From Neomonachus schauinslandi (lineage: Eukaryota; Chordata; Mammalia; Carnivora; Phocidae), in the NCBI RefSeq assembly GCF_002201575.2, contig NC_058413.1, positions 57,760,213 to 57,824,212 on the forward strand: a stretch of DNA of 64,000 nucleotides, read 5' to 3'. Position 1 is the first letter of the stretch, and each line of letters starts with the position of its first letter. Shown in pieces: positions 34,311 through 44,746 of the stretch. The notes beneath the pieces were generated by a model. That model made no database searches. It was not told the origin of the DNA and saw nothing but the letters and a program-made list of their open reading frames with translations. A program made the translations under genes and the position numbers.

Positions 34311-34534
34311 AAAGACTCTATGAATAGGGGAGACAGGAGTGGAGTAAAATTCGGAAGGCCACCTCTATTTGGTCTTCAAGCAGTTAATCAGATCAAGATT
34401 TCTGCCTCCACTCTGACCCATGTATCAGTATCAGATCATCTTCATCAACATCCATAGCAACTTTTCAAAAGACCAAGCTCAGAACTCATTAACAGATCAC
34501 AGAAAGTCTTTCTAAAGAGAAAAGGGACACAGAA

Positions 34535-34720
34535 GGGGCGCCTGGGTGGCTCAGTCGTTAAACGTCTGCCTTCAGCTCGGGTCGCGATCCCGAGCCCTGC
34601 ATCGGATTCCCTGCTTAGTGGGAAGCCTGCTTCTCCCTCTCCCACTCCCCTGCTTGTCTTCCTGCTCTCGCTGTGTCTCTCTCTGTCAAATAAATAAATA
34701 AATAAAATCTTTTAAAAAAA
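34535..34720 (+). mobile_element. tRNA-Lys-derived carnivore SINE, 5' part of a SINE/L1 chimera
   Basis: Complete 5' end (GGGGCGCCTGGGTGGCTCAG) through CT-rich body to AAATAAATAAATAAAATC. The left target flank directly abuts it, but no matching flank follows its tail; L1 sequence follows instead. Confidence 0.93.
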
Positions 34721-34924
34721 GAGAGCGAGGGGGGGTGGGGGAATGGGTTAGCCTGGTGATGGGTATTAAAGAGGGCACGTACTGAATGGAGCACTGGGTG
34801 TTATACGCAAACAATGAATCATGGAACACTACATCAGAAACTAATGATGCAATGTATGGTGGTTAACATAACACAATAAAATAAAAAAAATTTAAAAAAT
34901 TTAAAAAATTAAAAAAAAGAGAGT
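34721..34924 (+). mobile_element. LINE-1 3' UTR end, 3' part of a SINE/L1 chimera
   Basis: 'atgggttagcctggtgatgg', 'gaatggagcactgggtgtta' and 'atgtatggtggttaacataac' are the carnivore L1 3' terminus, followed by an A-rich tail. The target flank GACACAGAA, matched before the SINE at 34517-34534, appears after this tail at 34925-34940. Confidence 0.9.
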
Positions 34925-34974
34925 GAGAAAGGACACAGAAAAGTATATGGTATACTGGGACAGAGGCAAGGCAA

Positions 34975-35110
34975 CCAAAGTTCTAGCTCTCACAGACTCC
35001 TTCTATGACACTGAGCCAGTCACTTAACCTGGCCAACTTGTCTTCAAGACACAGTGATGGAGAGAGGGATTAGAATTAGACCCTTTCAGTTTAAGCACTC
35101 TATGATTTTG
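34975..35110 (+). repeat. MIR SINE fragment
   Basis: 'tctagctctcacagactcc', 'actgagccagtcacttaacc' is sense MIR. Confidence 0.6.
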
Positions 35111-35559
35111 GTATCTTTATAAAAGTTTCAAATGCTGCTCCTGGACATTGGGGCATGCAGGGGTGGCGGAGGGTGGCACAAACAGCACGCTAAGAATGCT
35201 AAATCCTGCAAGAAGGAGACAAGTTTTCTTATAATATTCTAAAGGTTTTCTCACAAATAAGGGAAAAAATTACCTACCAGACCTCAAGGGAAGAATTAAA
35301 ACATATAAAAACTATATATTAATTTGCTGCATATCTCAGAATCTTCCCTTCTCTACTGTCCAAAAGAAAGAATGTAAAAAATGCATTCTCTACATTTGTC
35401 TTCTGGTCTTCATAATAGAAAGTATGAGACTTTCGTTTCCAGGAATAAGGCAGTTTAGATAATCTAGATGAACCCTCCCAAAGAAAACAGTTTAAAAAAG
35501 CTAAATAAAATATTCCTAAAAAGTAATTTTTAAAATGCATTATGCTGAGCTGTCAAGAA

Positions 35560-36258
35560 AGTAAGGAATCTGCACAAAACAAAAATTAAATGAAATGAAA
35601 GCGGGTGGGAACAAGCCAAGTGTTCATCAACAATGAAAGCATAAAGAATGGGCGCCTGGGTGGCTCAATTGGTTAAGCGACTGCCTTCGGCTCAGGTCAT
35701 GATCCTGGAGTCCCGGGATCGAGTCCCGCATCGGGCTCCCTCCTCAGCAGGGAGTCTGCTTCTCCCTCTGACCCTCCCCCTTCTCATGTGCTCTCTCTCA
35801 TTCTCTCTCTCAAATAAATAAATAAAATCTTTAAAAAAAAAAAAAGAAAGCATAAAGAAAATATGATTTATACATACAGTGGATTATTCAGCCATATTAA
35901 GAAAGGCAGTTCTGGTACATGCTACAAGATGGATAAACTTTGAAGACATTATACTAAGTGACACAAGCCAGATATAAAAAGGCAAATTCTCTATGATTCC
36001 ACTTATATGGGGTACCTAGAGTAGTCAAAATCATAGAGACCAAAAGTAGGATGGTGGTTTCCAGGGGCTGAGATAGGGGAAAATGGGAAGTTACTGTGTA
36101 ATGGGTATAGAATTTCAGGTTGATATGAAAAAGTTCTGAAGATGGATGGTGGTGATGGTTACACAACAATGTGAATGCACCTAATGTCACTGAATTGCAC
36201 ACTTAAAATTTAAATGGTAAATTTTATGTTATGTATATTTTATCACAATAAAAAGGAA
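35560..36258 (+). mobile_element. LINE-1 3' end, split by a SINE
   Basis: 'ccaagtgttcatcaacaatg' before the SINE and 'ggattattcagccatatt', 'gtggtttccaggggctgag', 'cacttaaaatttaaatgg' after it form an L1MA-type 3' region similar to 4809-5840. Confidence 0.85.
35649..35845 (+). mobile_element. tRNA-Lys-derived carnivore SINE, subfamily A
   Basis: Full-length with 'ctggagtcccgggatcgag'. Exact duplication GAAAGCATAAAGAA at 35635-35648 and 35846-35859, made from L1 sequence. Confidence 0.96.
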
Positions 36259-36689
36259 TTACATGAAAGCATAAATCTTGGAAAGAGAACATTAAGCCAG
36301 TCTTTTCCCTTTGGCTATGTAACAAACATTGGTGACCACTGCAATGAGTGCTTGGGTGTGGTTAAAGAACGTAAAGCTTGGGACCCTACAATCTTATATG
36401 AAGCCCCTTATAAACTTGGGGTACCAATGGATTATACCTTCAGTGCAGAGATGAACCACAAATAAACCTGTAGCACTGAAAGGGACCACAAAGAAACTGT
36501 CCTCTTTTAATCAGTAGAAAAGGAAAAATGTCTCTCCTTAGAATCTCTAATTAAAAGCTGGTTTGTGACCAAATCCATGCAACCTCAAGTGAAGATCTAA
36601 AAGTAGTCCAGTTAGTAATATCTTCAGGCTATTGCAGAAGCAACTCCTCATCCTTTCCGGTGGAATAAAAACTTAATTCAGGCCTCATA
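36259..36689. other. Unassigned sequence
   Basis: An 83-codon frame at 36214-36465 begins inside L1 3' UTR and has no recognisable domain; not called a gene. Confidence 0.4.
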
Positions 36690-37492
36690 TAATTTCTACA
36701 GGTAAAGTCCTAAAAAACATTAGACCTTAAAAACAAAACAAAAACACACACCCAGAAATAAGCCACATGAATGATAACCAGGGAAAACAGACAGCAAAAT
36801 CATATCCTCAAAGGCTTCAGATACTGGAATTAGAGATGGAATATAATATGTCTATCGTTATTATATTTTAAGATTTAAAAGAGAGGCTTGAAAAAATTAG
36901 CAAGGAGTAAGAGAGTATAAAAAAAGAAAAAAGTGCATTTGAAAACAAACCAAAAAGAATTTCCAGAAATGAAATTATAATTAAAATGAAAAAGTCAACA
37001 GACCAGGTTAAACAGATTAGACACAGCTAAAAAAATAATTAGTGAATTGGCAGAGTGATCCAAAATAATTCCATAGAGGGTGACCAAGAAATAAAGATCT
37101 GAAAAATATGAGAGTTTAAGAGACATGGATGATATAGTAAGAGGAGCTAAAATATATCTAATCTTTTAACTGAAGTTCAAGAATGAGATTAGAGAGGATG
37201 GAGGAAAGCATTATTCAAATAGCTAAGGCTGAGAATTTTTCCAGAATCACTGATAGAACACCAAACTTCATATCCAGGAAGTTCAGCAAATGTCAAGCAG
37301 GATAAAAAGAAATAAAATAACATATTGTAATGAAACTTAAGAACACTGAAGACAAAAAAGAAGAAATTAAAAGAGAAGCAGAGAGATCACCTACAAAAGA
37401 GTAACAATTAGACTATTAGCTGACTTTTCAACAGCAAGATCTAGAAGACCACAGAATAATATTTTCAATATGCTAAGAAAAAAGAACTGTTA
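36690..37492 (+). mobile_element. Old LINE-1 (L1ME/HAL1-like) ORF1 region
   Basis: Blocks 'gacacagctaaaaaaataattag', 'aggctgagaattttttccag' type sequence near 37225-37240, 'aagttcagcaaatgtcaagc' and 'tagctgacttttcaacagc' follow the order of an L1 ORF1 (nucleic-acid-binding chaperone) in sense. It breaks at about 37492 and appears to continue at 40401. Many stops. Confidence 0.65.
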
Positions 37493-37586
37493 AGAGAATG
37501 AGAAGACAAGCCACAGACTGGGAGAAAATATTTGTAACACATTCATCTGATAAATATACAAAGGAACTCTTAAAACTCAACAGTAA
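37493..37586 (+). mobile_element. LINE-1 ORF2 fragment (5' piece of interrupted element)
   Basis: 'cacagactgggagaaaatat' to 'cttaaaactcaacagtaa'. Continues after a 1.6 kb younger L1 at 39206. Confidence 0.75.
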
Positions 37587-37929
37587 CCCATAATCATATG
37601 GTCAATTAATCTTCAAAAAGGAGGAAAGAATATGCAATGGGAAAAACACAGTCTCTTCAATAAATGGTGTTGGGAAAACTAGACAGCCACATGCAAAATA
37701 ACGAAACTGGACCACTTTCTTACAGCATACACAAAAATAAATTAAAAATAGATTAAGGACCTAAATGTGAGACCTGAAACCATAAAAATTCTAGAAGAGG
37801 GCACAGGCAGTAATTTCTCTGACACTGGTAATAGCAATACCTTTCTAGATATTTCTCCTGAGGGCAAGGAGCAAAAATAAACTATAAACTATTGGGACTA
37901 CACCAAAACGTTACATGGCAAACTAGATC

Positions 37930-38116
37930 CGCAGTGAGACACATTAAGATCAAACTGTCAAAAGACAAAGAGAGACTCATTGTACACAAAGGATCTTCAA
38001 TATGATTAATAGCTGATTTATCATCAGGAATCATAGAGGCCAGAAGGCAGTGACATGATAGATTTAAAGTACTAAAAGAAAAAAAATGTCAGACAAGGAT
38101 TCAGTATCTGGCAACA
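37930..38116 (+). other. ORF1-derived patch inside L1 ORF2
   Basis: 'gacacattaagatcaaactg', 'tgtcaaaagacaaagagag', 'agctgatttatcatcagg' and 'gaggccagaaggcagtgaca' are L1 ORF1 3' sequence. On both sides the sequence is ORF2 ('gggactacaccaaaac' before; 'caacaaaactaaaagacaac' after). No poly(A) or target duplication bounds it. Confidence 0.7.
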
Positions 38117-38704
38117 ACCAACAAAACTAAAAGACAACCTACTGAATAAGAGAAGACATTTGCAAATGACATATCCAATAAAGGGTTAGCATCCAAAATA
38201 TACAAAGAACTCCTATAACTCAACACCAAAAAAGCAAACAATCCAATTAAAAAATGGGCAGAAGACAGAACAGACATTTCTCCAAAGAAGACATCCAGAT
38301 GTCCAACAGACACATGAAAAGATGCTCAAATCACTCATCATCAGGGAAATGCAAATCAAAACATTTACAATGAGAGATCACATCTGTCAGAATGGCTAAA
38401 ATCAAAAACATAAGAAACAAGCGTTGGGGAAGATATGGAGAAAAAGGAACCCTGTTGCACTGTTGGTGGGAATACAAACTGGTGCAGCCACTGTGGAAAA
38501 CGTTATGGAGGTTCCTCAAAAAATTAAAAATAGAACTACTCTATGATCCAGTAATCCCACTACTGGTAATTACCCAAAGAGTAAAAAAAGCACTAATTCA
38601 AAAGGATACATGCACCCCTATGTTTATTGCAGCATTATTTACAATAGCCAAACTATGGAAGCAGCCTGAGTGTCCATCGACTGATGAAGGGATAAAGAAG
38701 ATGT

Positions 38705-38706
<2 letters not shown>

Positions 38707-38779
<73 letters not shown>
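38707..38779 (+). repeat. (TA)n(CA)n compound microsatellite
   Basis: About 19 TA units followed by about 17 CA units, grown from the short TATATACACA present in the surrounding L1 ORF2. Likely length-polymorphic. Confidence 0.97.
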
Positions 38780-38780
<1 letters not shown>

Positions 38781-39205
38781 GGAATGTTATTCAGCCATAA
38801 AAGAAGAATGAAATCCTGCCATTTGCAACAACATGGATGGAGGGTATAATGTTAGGAGAAATAAATCAGTCACAGAAAGACAAACACCATATGATTTTAC
38901 TCATGTGGAATTTAAGAAACAAAACAAATGAGCAAAGAGAAAAAAAAAAAGGAGAAAGAGGTGAGCCAAGCAGCAGACAGTTATCTATAGAACAAACTGA
39001 TGATTACCCAAAAGGAGGTTGGTGGGGGGATGGGTGAAACAGGTGATGGAGATTAAAGAGTACACTTATCACGATGAGCACTGAGTAATGTACAGAATTA
39101 CTGAATCATGACATTGTACACCTGAAATCAATATAACACTGTGTGTTAACTATACTGGATTTAAAATAAAAAATTTAATAAAATAAAAATAAAATAAGAA
39201 AACCC

Positions 39206-39738
39206 CTCAACAATAAGGAAATAAATACCCTGGTTTAAAAAATGGGCCAAAGACCTTAACATATACCTCACTAAAGATATACAAATAGCAAATAAGTATA
39301 TGACAAGATGCTCCACATCATATGTCATCAGGGAAATGCAAATTAAAACAAGATAACACTACACACCTACAACAATGGCCAAAATCCAGAACACTGACAA
39401 TACCAACTACTGGTGAGGTGGTGCCAATAGGAATTCTCATTCACTGATGGTGGGAATGCAAAATGGTAAGCTATTTTGGAAAACAGTTTGTTGGTTTCTT
39501 CTGAAATTAAACATACTTTTAGTATATGATCCAGTTATCATGCTCCTTGAAATTTACCCAAAGGAAGCGAAAACTTATGTCCATATAAAAACTTGCACAC
39601 TGATATTTATAGCAGCTTTATTCATAATTGCCAAAACCTGGAAGCAACCAAGATGTCCTTCAGTAGGTGAATCGATAAATAAATTATGGTACATTCAGAC
39701 AATAAAATATTATTCAGCACTTAAAAGACATGAACTAT
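39206..39738 (+). mobile_element. LINE-1 ORF2 (continuation of 37493-37586)
   Basis: 'tttaaaaaatgggccaaag', 'atcagggaaatgcaaattaa' and 'gatggtgggaatgcaaaatgg' continue the interrupted ORF2. Ends where a short L1 3' fragment is inserted. Confidence 0.8.
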
Positions 39739-39894
39739 TCCCAACACTAGAAGAAACAGTAATATGTGACATGATGGAGGTGTTAGCTAATGCTACTATG
39801 GCAATCATACTGCAAATAAACGTATCAAATTGCTATGTTGTACACCTTAAACTTATACAATGTTGTTATGTCAAATATAACTCAAAAAAATAAA
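39739..39894 (+). mobile_element. Short LINE-1 3' end insertion
   Basis: About 156 bases of another L1 3' terminus ('gttgtacaccttaaacttat' and A-rich end), bounded by ATGAACTAT at 39730-39738 and 39895-39903. Confidence 0.8.
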
Positions 39895-40400
39895 ATGAAC
39901 TATCAGGCCATGAAAAGACATAGAGGAATCTTAAATGCATATTAGTAAGTAAAAGAAGCCAATCTGAAAAGGCTACATACTGTATGATTTCAACTATATG
40001 ACATTCTGGAAAAAACAAAACTATGGAGACAGTAAAGAGATCAATGGTTGTCAGAGGTTGGGGAGCAGGGGGAGGAGATAAATAGATAAAGCACAGAGAA
40101 TTTTCAGGGCAGCGAAAATACTCTGATATCATAATGATGGATACATGTCATTATACATCTGTTCAAATCCACAGAATGTACAACACCAAGAGTAAGATAC
40201 ACTATGTACTTTGAGTAATGATGATATATCAATGCAGGTTCAGCAATTTTAACAAATGTACCATTCTGGTGGAGGATGATGATAATGGGGGAGTATATGC
40301 ATGGGCAGGGGTAGGGGTTATATGGGAAGTCTCTGTACCTTCCTCTCAATTTTGCTGTGTACCCAAAACTGCTCTAAAAATTAAAATCCTAAAAATATTT
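39895..40400 (+). mobile_element. LINE-1 3' UTR (end of the interrupted element)
   Basis: 'caggccatgaaaagacatag', 'tatgacattctggaaaaaac' and 'ctgtgtacccaaaactgctc' are an older L1M-type 3' UTR with terminal A-rich sequence. Confidence 0.8.
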
Positions 40401-40756
40401 ACTGTCAATGCAGAAGTCTATAGCTAATGAAATTCTTTCAAAAATGAAAGGAAAATAAAACCATTTTCAGAGAAAACAGACTGCCACATACAGATCATCT
40501 CTAAAGGCAATCCTAAAGGATGTACCTGAGGAAGAAGGAAACCGATCCCATACGGAATGTATGAACTAAAAGGAAACAAAGATGACCAAAGATATTGATA
40601 AATATGTGGGAAATCTGCACACTGTCAGTGTGAAACAAGAATACTATTTAATTTGTGTGGTTATAAAGAAACAAGATAGAATGAAAATATTAGACAACAA
40701 TAACACAAGAGAAGTGATGGGAGTTTAACTCTTCTATGAATTTTCATATAATTCAG
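40401..40756 (+). mobile_element. Old LINE-1 ORF1 3' part (continuation of 36690-37492)
   Basis: 'actgtcaatgcagaagtctat', 'aaatgaaaggaaaataaaacc' and 'cagaagg'-type blocks fit the ORF1 3' end and intergenic region of an L1ME/HAL1 element. Confidence 0.55.
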
Positions 40757-41214
40757 AAGGAGAGTGTTGAATCGGGGCTCCTCCAAAACCTGTCCACATT
40801 CTAATCCTTGGAACCTGTGAATATTGTCTCCTATGGCAAAAGATGTGACTAAGTTAAAGATCTTGAGAGGAAGCACGCATCCTGAATAACCCAGGTGGGC
40901 TCTAACTGCAATGATATGTCTTGTTTTGAAGGAGAGATAGAGGGAGAATAGACACACGAAGGAGAAGACACAGAAGAGGAGGAGACAATGTGATCACGGA
41001 GGCATTGACTGGAATGATATAGCCACAAGCCAAGAAGCATCTGGAGCAAATAGAAACTGGGAGAGGCACAGAATCTAGAGTCTGCAAAGGGAGCACAGCC
41101 CCGTGACACCTTGTTTTGAGCTGGCCTCTAGAACTGTGAGAGATTAAATTTCTGTTGTCTTAAGCCAACTGATTTGTAGTAAATTTACACAGTAACCACA
41201 GGAAACTAATACAG
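40757..41214 (+). mobile_element. Solo LTR-like element (MaLR/ERVL type)
   Basis: Starts 'ctcctccaaaacctgtccac' and ends 'aactgtgagagattaaattt', 'tgtcttaagccaactgattt', 'aggaaactaatacag', matching the end region of mammalian MaLR-type LTRs, including the degenerate poly(A)-signal area. No internal retroviral genes are present. Family assignment is from memory. Confidence 0.65.
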
Positions 41215-41220
41215 AAAGAA

Positions 41221-42670
41221 TATGACTTTAGGCCAAATTAAAATGTATGTGCTAATAAAAGAACTCAATTCTCCCTAAGTGGATTTATAAATTTAACATG
41301 AACTCAGTAAAAATGCCAACTTTTTTTTTCCCCCCCCAGTAGGAAAGGTAGTTGTAAGGTTCATACAGAAAAATAAACAAGAATAGCAGTAAGGGGAGAC
41401 TTAGGCAATTATATGATAAAAACATACTATAAAACCTTATTAGTTAAAACCAAGTGTGTTACCATAACTAAAGACAGATCAACTATTGGAATTTAACATA
41501 TTTCAAGTCCACAAATGGGTACTAATGCATAAAATACTTAGGTTATGATAGAAGTGGCATCTCAAATTATGGAAAAAAGATTTGAGATGGCATTTGAGAT
41601 TTAAATGACACTGTGACAACGTTGAATCTGTCCTTTTAAGTACAGATCTGAATAAATTTCAAACAGATATTTAACCATAATATAAAATGAAACTATGAAA
41701 GTAATAGAATAAAGCATAGTACAATTTCTTTTATAACTTTTGAGTGGGAAACTCATTCTATTACATGATGTCTAGAAGCCATAAAAAGAAAAGTTATTAG
41801 AGTGGCTACACAAAAATCTACAAATCCTGCCTGGCAACATAAATAAGCACACAAGTGTGCATGCACATACAAGCATACAAGTGCTCACACACATACACAT
41901 GCACACAAAGCAAGGAAAGCAAGAAAACAAATGATAAACTGGGTTGGAAGTCATAAATATTGTGCTAAAAATGGCAATTTCTATTATAAAAGGCTAATCT
42001 CTTAAAGAGGTCCTATAAATCAGCAAGACTAACAACCCTGTGGAAAAATAAGCAAAGCATATGAACAGATTGTTTACAAAAAAAGAAATACAAATTTAAA
42101 CTACATTAAATATGATTTTCATTAGACTGGCAAAAATCCAGAAGTTTGATAACTATGTGGGCAAGACTGTGGGAAAACAGACACTTTCATACACTGCTGG
42201 TGGGAGCAGAAATAATTATAAACCCTCTGGAGGGTAGTCTGGCAAAATTACATATAATATATTAAAATTATAATAGTACTTATCCTTTAACCAAGCAATT
42301 TCTTTTAGAAATTTACCTAGAGACAAACTAATACATTTTGCAGATCTGTTTAAAAGAATAAGATGAGGGCGCCTGGTGGCTCAGTCGTTAAGCGTCTGCC
42401 TTCGGCAAACAACGTAAATGTCCATCAACAAGGATATTCTGTTATGGTTCCATTAACTGATGGAATACCAGTTGGCTGTTAAAAAAAAAAAAAAAAAAAA
42501 GGAAAGTCTTCATGTACCAATATGGAAAGAGTATCAAGATAAATTATTAACTGAAAAAAGCTAAACATGGAGAAAGTTGTACCTTATGTTGCCATTAGTA
42601 TGAAATAAAGAGAATACATACTGTAACCATATTTATAATCTATGTTGAAATATGGAGGCCAACATATACA
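41221..42670 (+). mobile_element. Old LINE-1 ORF2 3' part
   Basis: 'acatactataaaaccttatt', 'gcatctcaaattatggaaa', 'cactgctggtgggagcaga' and 'taaatgtccatcaacaagg' give ORF2 in order from the reverse-transcriptase end to the 3' region. Contains a SINE fragment at 42367-42406 and a 20-base A run at 42481-42500. Confidence 0.75.
42367..42406 (+). mobile_element. SINE 5' fragment lacking its 3' part
   Basis: About 40 bases of SINE head (GGGCGCCTGGTGGCTCAG to CTGCCTTCGGC), then L1 sequence resumes. Body and tail are missing. Confidence 0.9.
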
Positions 42671-42817
42671 TATATATATCCGTATACACACACACGGATT
42701 GGAATTGAGCAGATGGGGCAGAAAGCTATAAATTATACTCTTCACAGTATACTTTTCAAATATTTGATATTTAAACCATGTGAATGTATTCTCTATTACA
42801 CATTTAAAAATTTTAGT

Positions 42818-42990
42818 GGGGTGCCTGGGTGGTTCAGTTGGTTAAGCGTCTGCTTTCAGCTCAGGTCAGGATCCCAGGGTCCTGGGATTAAGCCTGCATC
42901 AGGCTCCCTGCTCAGTGGGGAGTCTGCTTCTCCCTCTCCTTCTGCCCCTCCCTCCACTCATGCACGTATTCTAATAAATAAAGTCTTTAA
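42818..42990 (+). mobile_element. tRNA-Lys-derived carnivore SINE, first of tandem pair
   Basis: GGGGTGCCTGGGTGGTTCAG to AATAAATAAAGTCTTT. 'ttttagt' precedes and 'aattagt' follows. Confidence 0.93.
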
Positions 42991-43008
42991 AAAAAAAATT
43001 AGTAAGTA

Positions 43009-43208
43009 GGGGTGCCCAGGTGGCTCAGTCGCTTAAACATCTGCTTTTGGCTCAGGTCATGATTTCTGTGTCCTGGAATCAAGCCCTGCATCAGGCTCCC
43101 TGCTTAGTGGGAAGCCTGCTTCTCCCTCTCCTTCCCCTGCTTCTGCGTGCACACGTGTGCACACACTCTCTCTCAAAAAAAAAAAATCTTTAAAAAGACA
43201 AAAAAAAT
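43009..43208 (+). mobile_element. tRNA-Lys-derived carnivore SINE, second of tandem pair
   Basis: GGGGTGCCCAGGTGGCTCAG to poly(A) and AAAAAGAC tail. Exact duplication TTAGTAAGTA at 42999-43008 and 43209-43218; the left copy lies just behind the tail of the SINE at 42818. Confidence 0.94.
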
Positions 43209-43219
43209 TTAGTAAGTAT

Positions 43220-43800
43220 GCATAATAGAATGTCTGTTAACAAAGTAAACAGAATATAACTTCCAAATTAGTAGAGGAGTAAAAATAAAATGAGAAAAAG
43301 TAAAATAATCCAAAAGGCAAAAACACACAGAAGGAAAACACAATGTGAAATGAATCTAAATAGTTCCGTAATTACAATAAATGTAAATCAATTAAATTCA
43401 GTTAAAAGACAAAGATTGTCTCACTGTAATAAACATCAATTACCTAAACTCCCCAGTTAAAAGACAAAGACTGTCAGGTTAAACAAAAACACAATCTAGC
43501 TACATACCATTCTTAAAAGATATACCTAAAATATAGGAGCACAGGTAGGTTGAAGGTCAAAGGATGGAAAAAATTACATGAGGCATATATACCACTCAGA
43601 AGGATGGTGCTATAGCTATATGACTTATATTAAGGCAAAGAGGTCACTTTACAAAAACAGGAGGTTCAGAGGTCCAGAAGATACATAATTCTAAAATATA
43701 GCCTCAAAATATATAAAGCAAGAATTGCTATCAGTGCAAAAATTATTATCACTGACAAATCCATTTTAAACAACCTCTTACTGTATCAGTAATTGATACA
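43220..43800 (+). mobile_element. Old LINE-1 ORF2 5' part
   Basis: 'gttaaaagacaaagattgtc' (duplicated at 43401-43420 and 43456-43475, period 55), 'agatatacctaaaatatagg' and 'atcagtaattgataca' are from the endonuclease region of an L1ME-type ORF2. The local duplication adds about 55 bases. Confidence 0.65.
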
Positions 43801-44084
43801 AAAAGGGTGAGGCTCCTTTTGCCTCCTCAAATTAATGTACTTAGGAACTGCTAGATCACCATATTGGAAACAAGGTTTCTCACTTACTTCCTGAGAAAAT
43901 AAATCAGAATGGAGAAACATGCTTCCTGTCTGGTTTTGGTGACCAGTATACAAATGCAAAAATGGGAAGTTATACATTATCTGCACAGTAACCATTATAG
44001 CCAGATACTAATACTAATGGCTTTGTCAGCAGCTCTATGCACTTATGCTTCAATTTCTTAATCTCTAAGCTCAAGGGAAAATGT
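43801..44084. other. Unassigned sequence
   Basis: No recognised feature. Confidence 0.4.
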
Positions 44085-44165
44085 TCTTTTGCACATATTT
44101 GTATCTATCTCAGCACCTACCACATGCCCAGTATATAATAAGTGCTCAGTGTTTTAATGAATCAT
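44085..44165 (+). repeat. L2 LINE 3' end
   Basis: 'cacctaccacatgcccag', 'aataagtgctcagtg' is the sense L2 end. Confidence 0.6.
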
Positions 44166-44189
44166 CTATCATACACTCCCGTTAAAGAT

Positions 44190-44540
44190 ATTACTCATTC
44201 CGACATTTATGAAGCAATTATATACCAGGCAATATATTAAGTGCTGGTAATACACAGATGAATAAAATAGTGTCTGTTCTCCGGTAGAAGGAAAACAGAA
44301 ATATATCTTTTAAAAAGGTATAAACAGAGGTATGAATGGAGACCTCCTTCCTGACAAAGTACCTGGAGATTTGAGGGGAAGTTCTCAGCCACTTAACATG
44401 TATTTCTAAGTACCCACTGTATTTCAAAATCAGGCAGGTGCTAGAGAAAGGACATTTGAGTTAAGGCTTGCCAAGCAGATGTGGGGGTGAAGTCAAGCAG
44501 AGGATATTAAGGGCAATGAGAAAGAAGAATATGAAATTCA
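44190..44540 (-). repeat. L2 LINE (antisense)
   Basis: 'tataccaggcaatatatta', 'cacagatgaataaaatagtg' and 'ttgagttaaggcttgcc' follow antisense L2 order. Confidence 0.6.
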
Positions 44541-44746
44541 GGAGAAATGTGATTTGCTCAAAGTCAAACAGCTTGGGTAAAGATTAGAACTTACATTCCT
44601 AGTGTCTTCTCACATGGCTTCTCGACACTCCTTACCCCAGGACCAATACAGATACCTGTCTAGATTGATGGTTTGTGACCACAATCCAACAAGAAATTCT
44701 TTCAAAATCATAGCACAATACTCATAAATTAAATATTTCCTTAGAT

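Larger units (their letters stand above)
37587..39205 (+). mobile_element. Carnivore LINE-1 ORF2 3' part and 3' UTR, nested
   Basis: 5'-truncated copy from 'catatggtcaattaatc' through 'taaatggtgttgggaaaac', 'gttgcactgttggtgggaat' and 'cagccataaaagaagaatg' to a 3' UTR with 'gcactgagtaatgtacag' and A-rich tail. CTCAACAGTAA at 37576-37586 and CTCAACAATAA at 39206-39216 are its duplicated flanks (10 of 11). A 139-codon stretch at 38392-38811 still reads as ORF2 C-terminus. A patch of ORF1-like sequence interrupts ORF2 near 37930-38116. Confidence 0.85.

Noticed and set aside
36214..36465. 83-codon plus-strand frame.
   Set aside because: Begins in L1 3' UTR and has no recognisable features.
38392..39893. 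Open frames of 139 and 148 codons with reverse-transcriptase-like C-terminal sequence.
   Set aside because: They are remnants of truncated L1 ORF2, not independent genes.
40757..41214. Possible endogenous retrovirus.
   Set aside because: Only LTR-like sequence is present; no internal genes or second LTR are found nearby, so it is listed as a solo element only.
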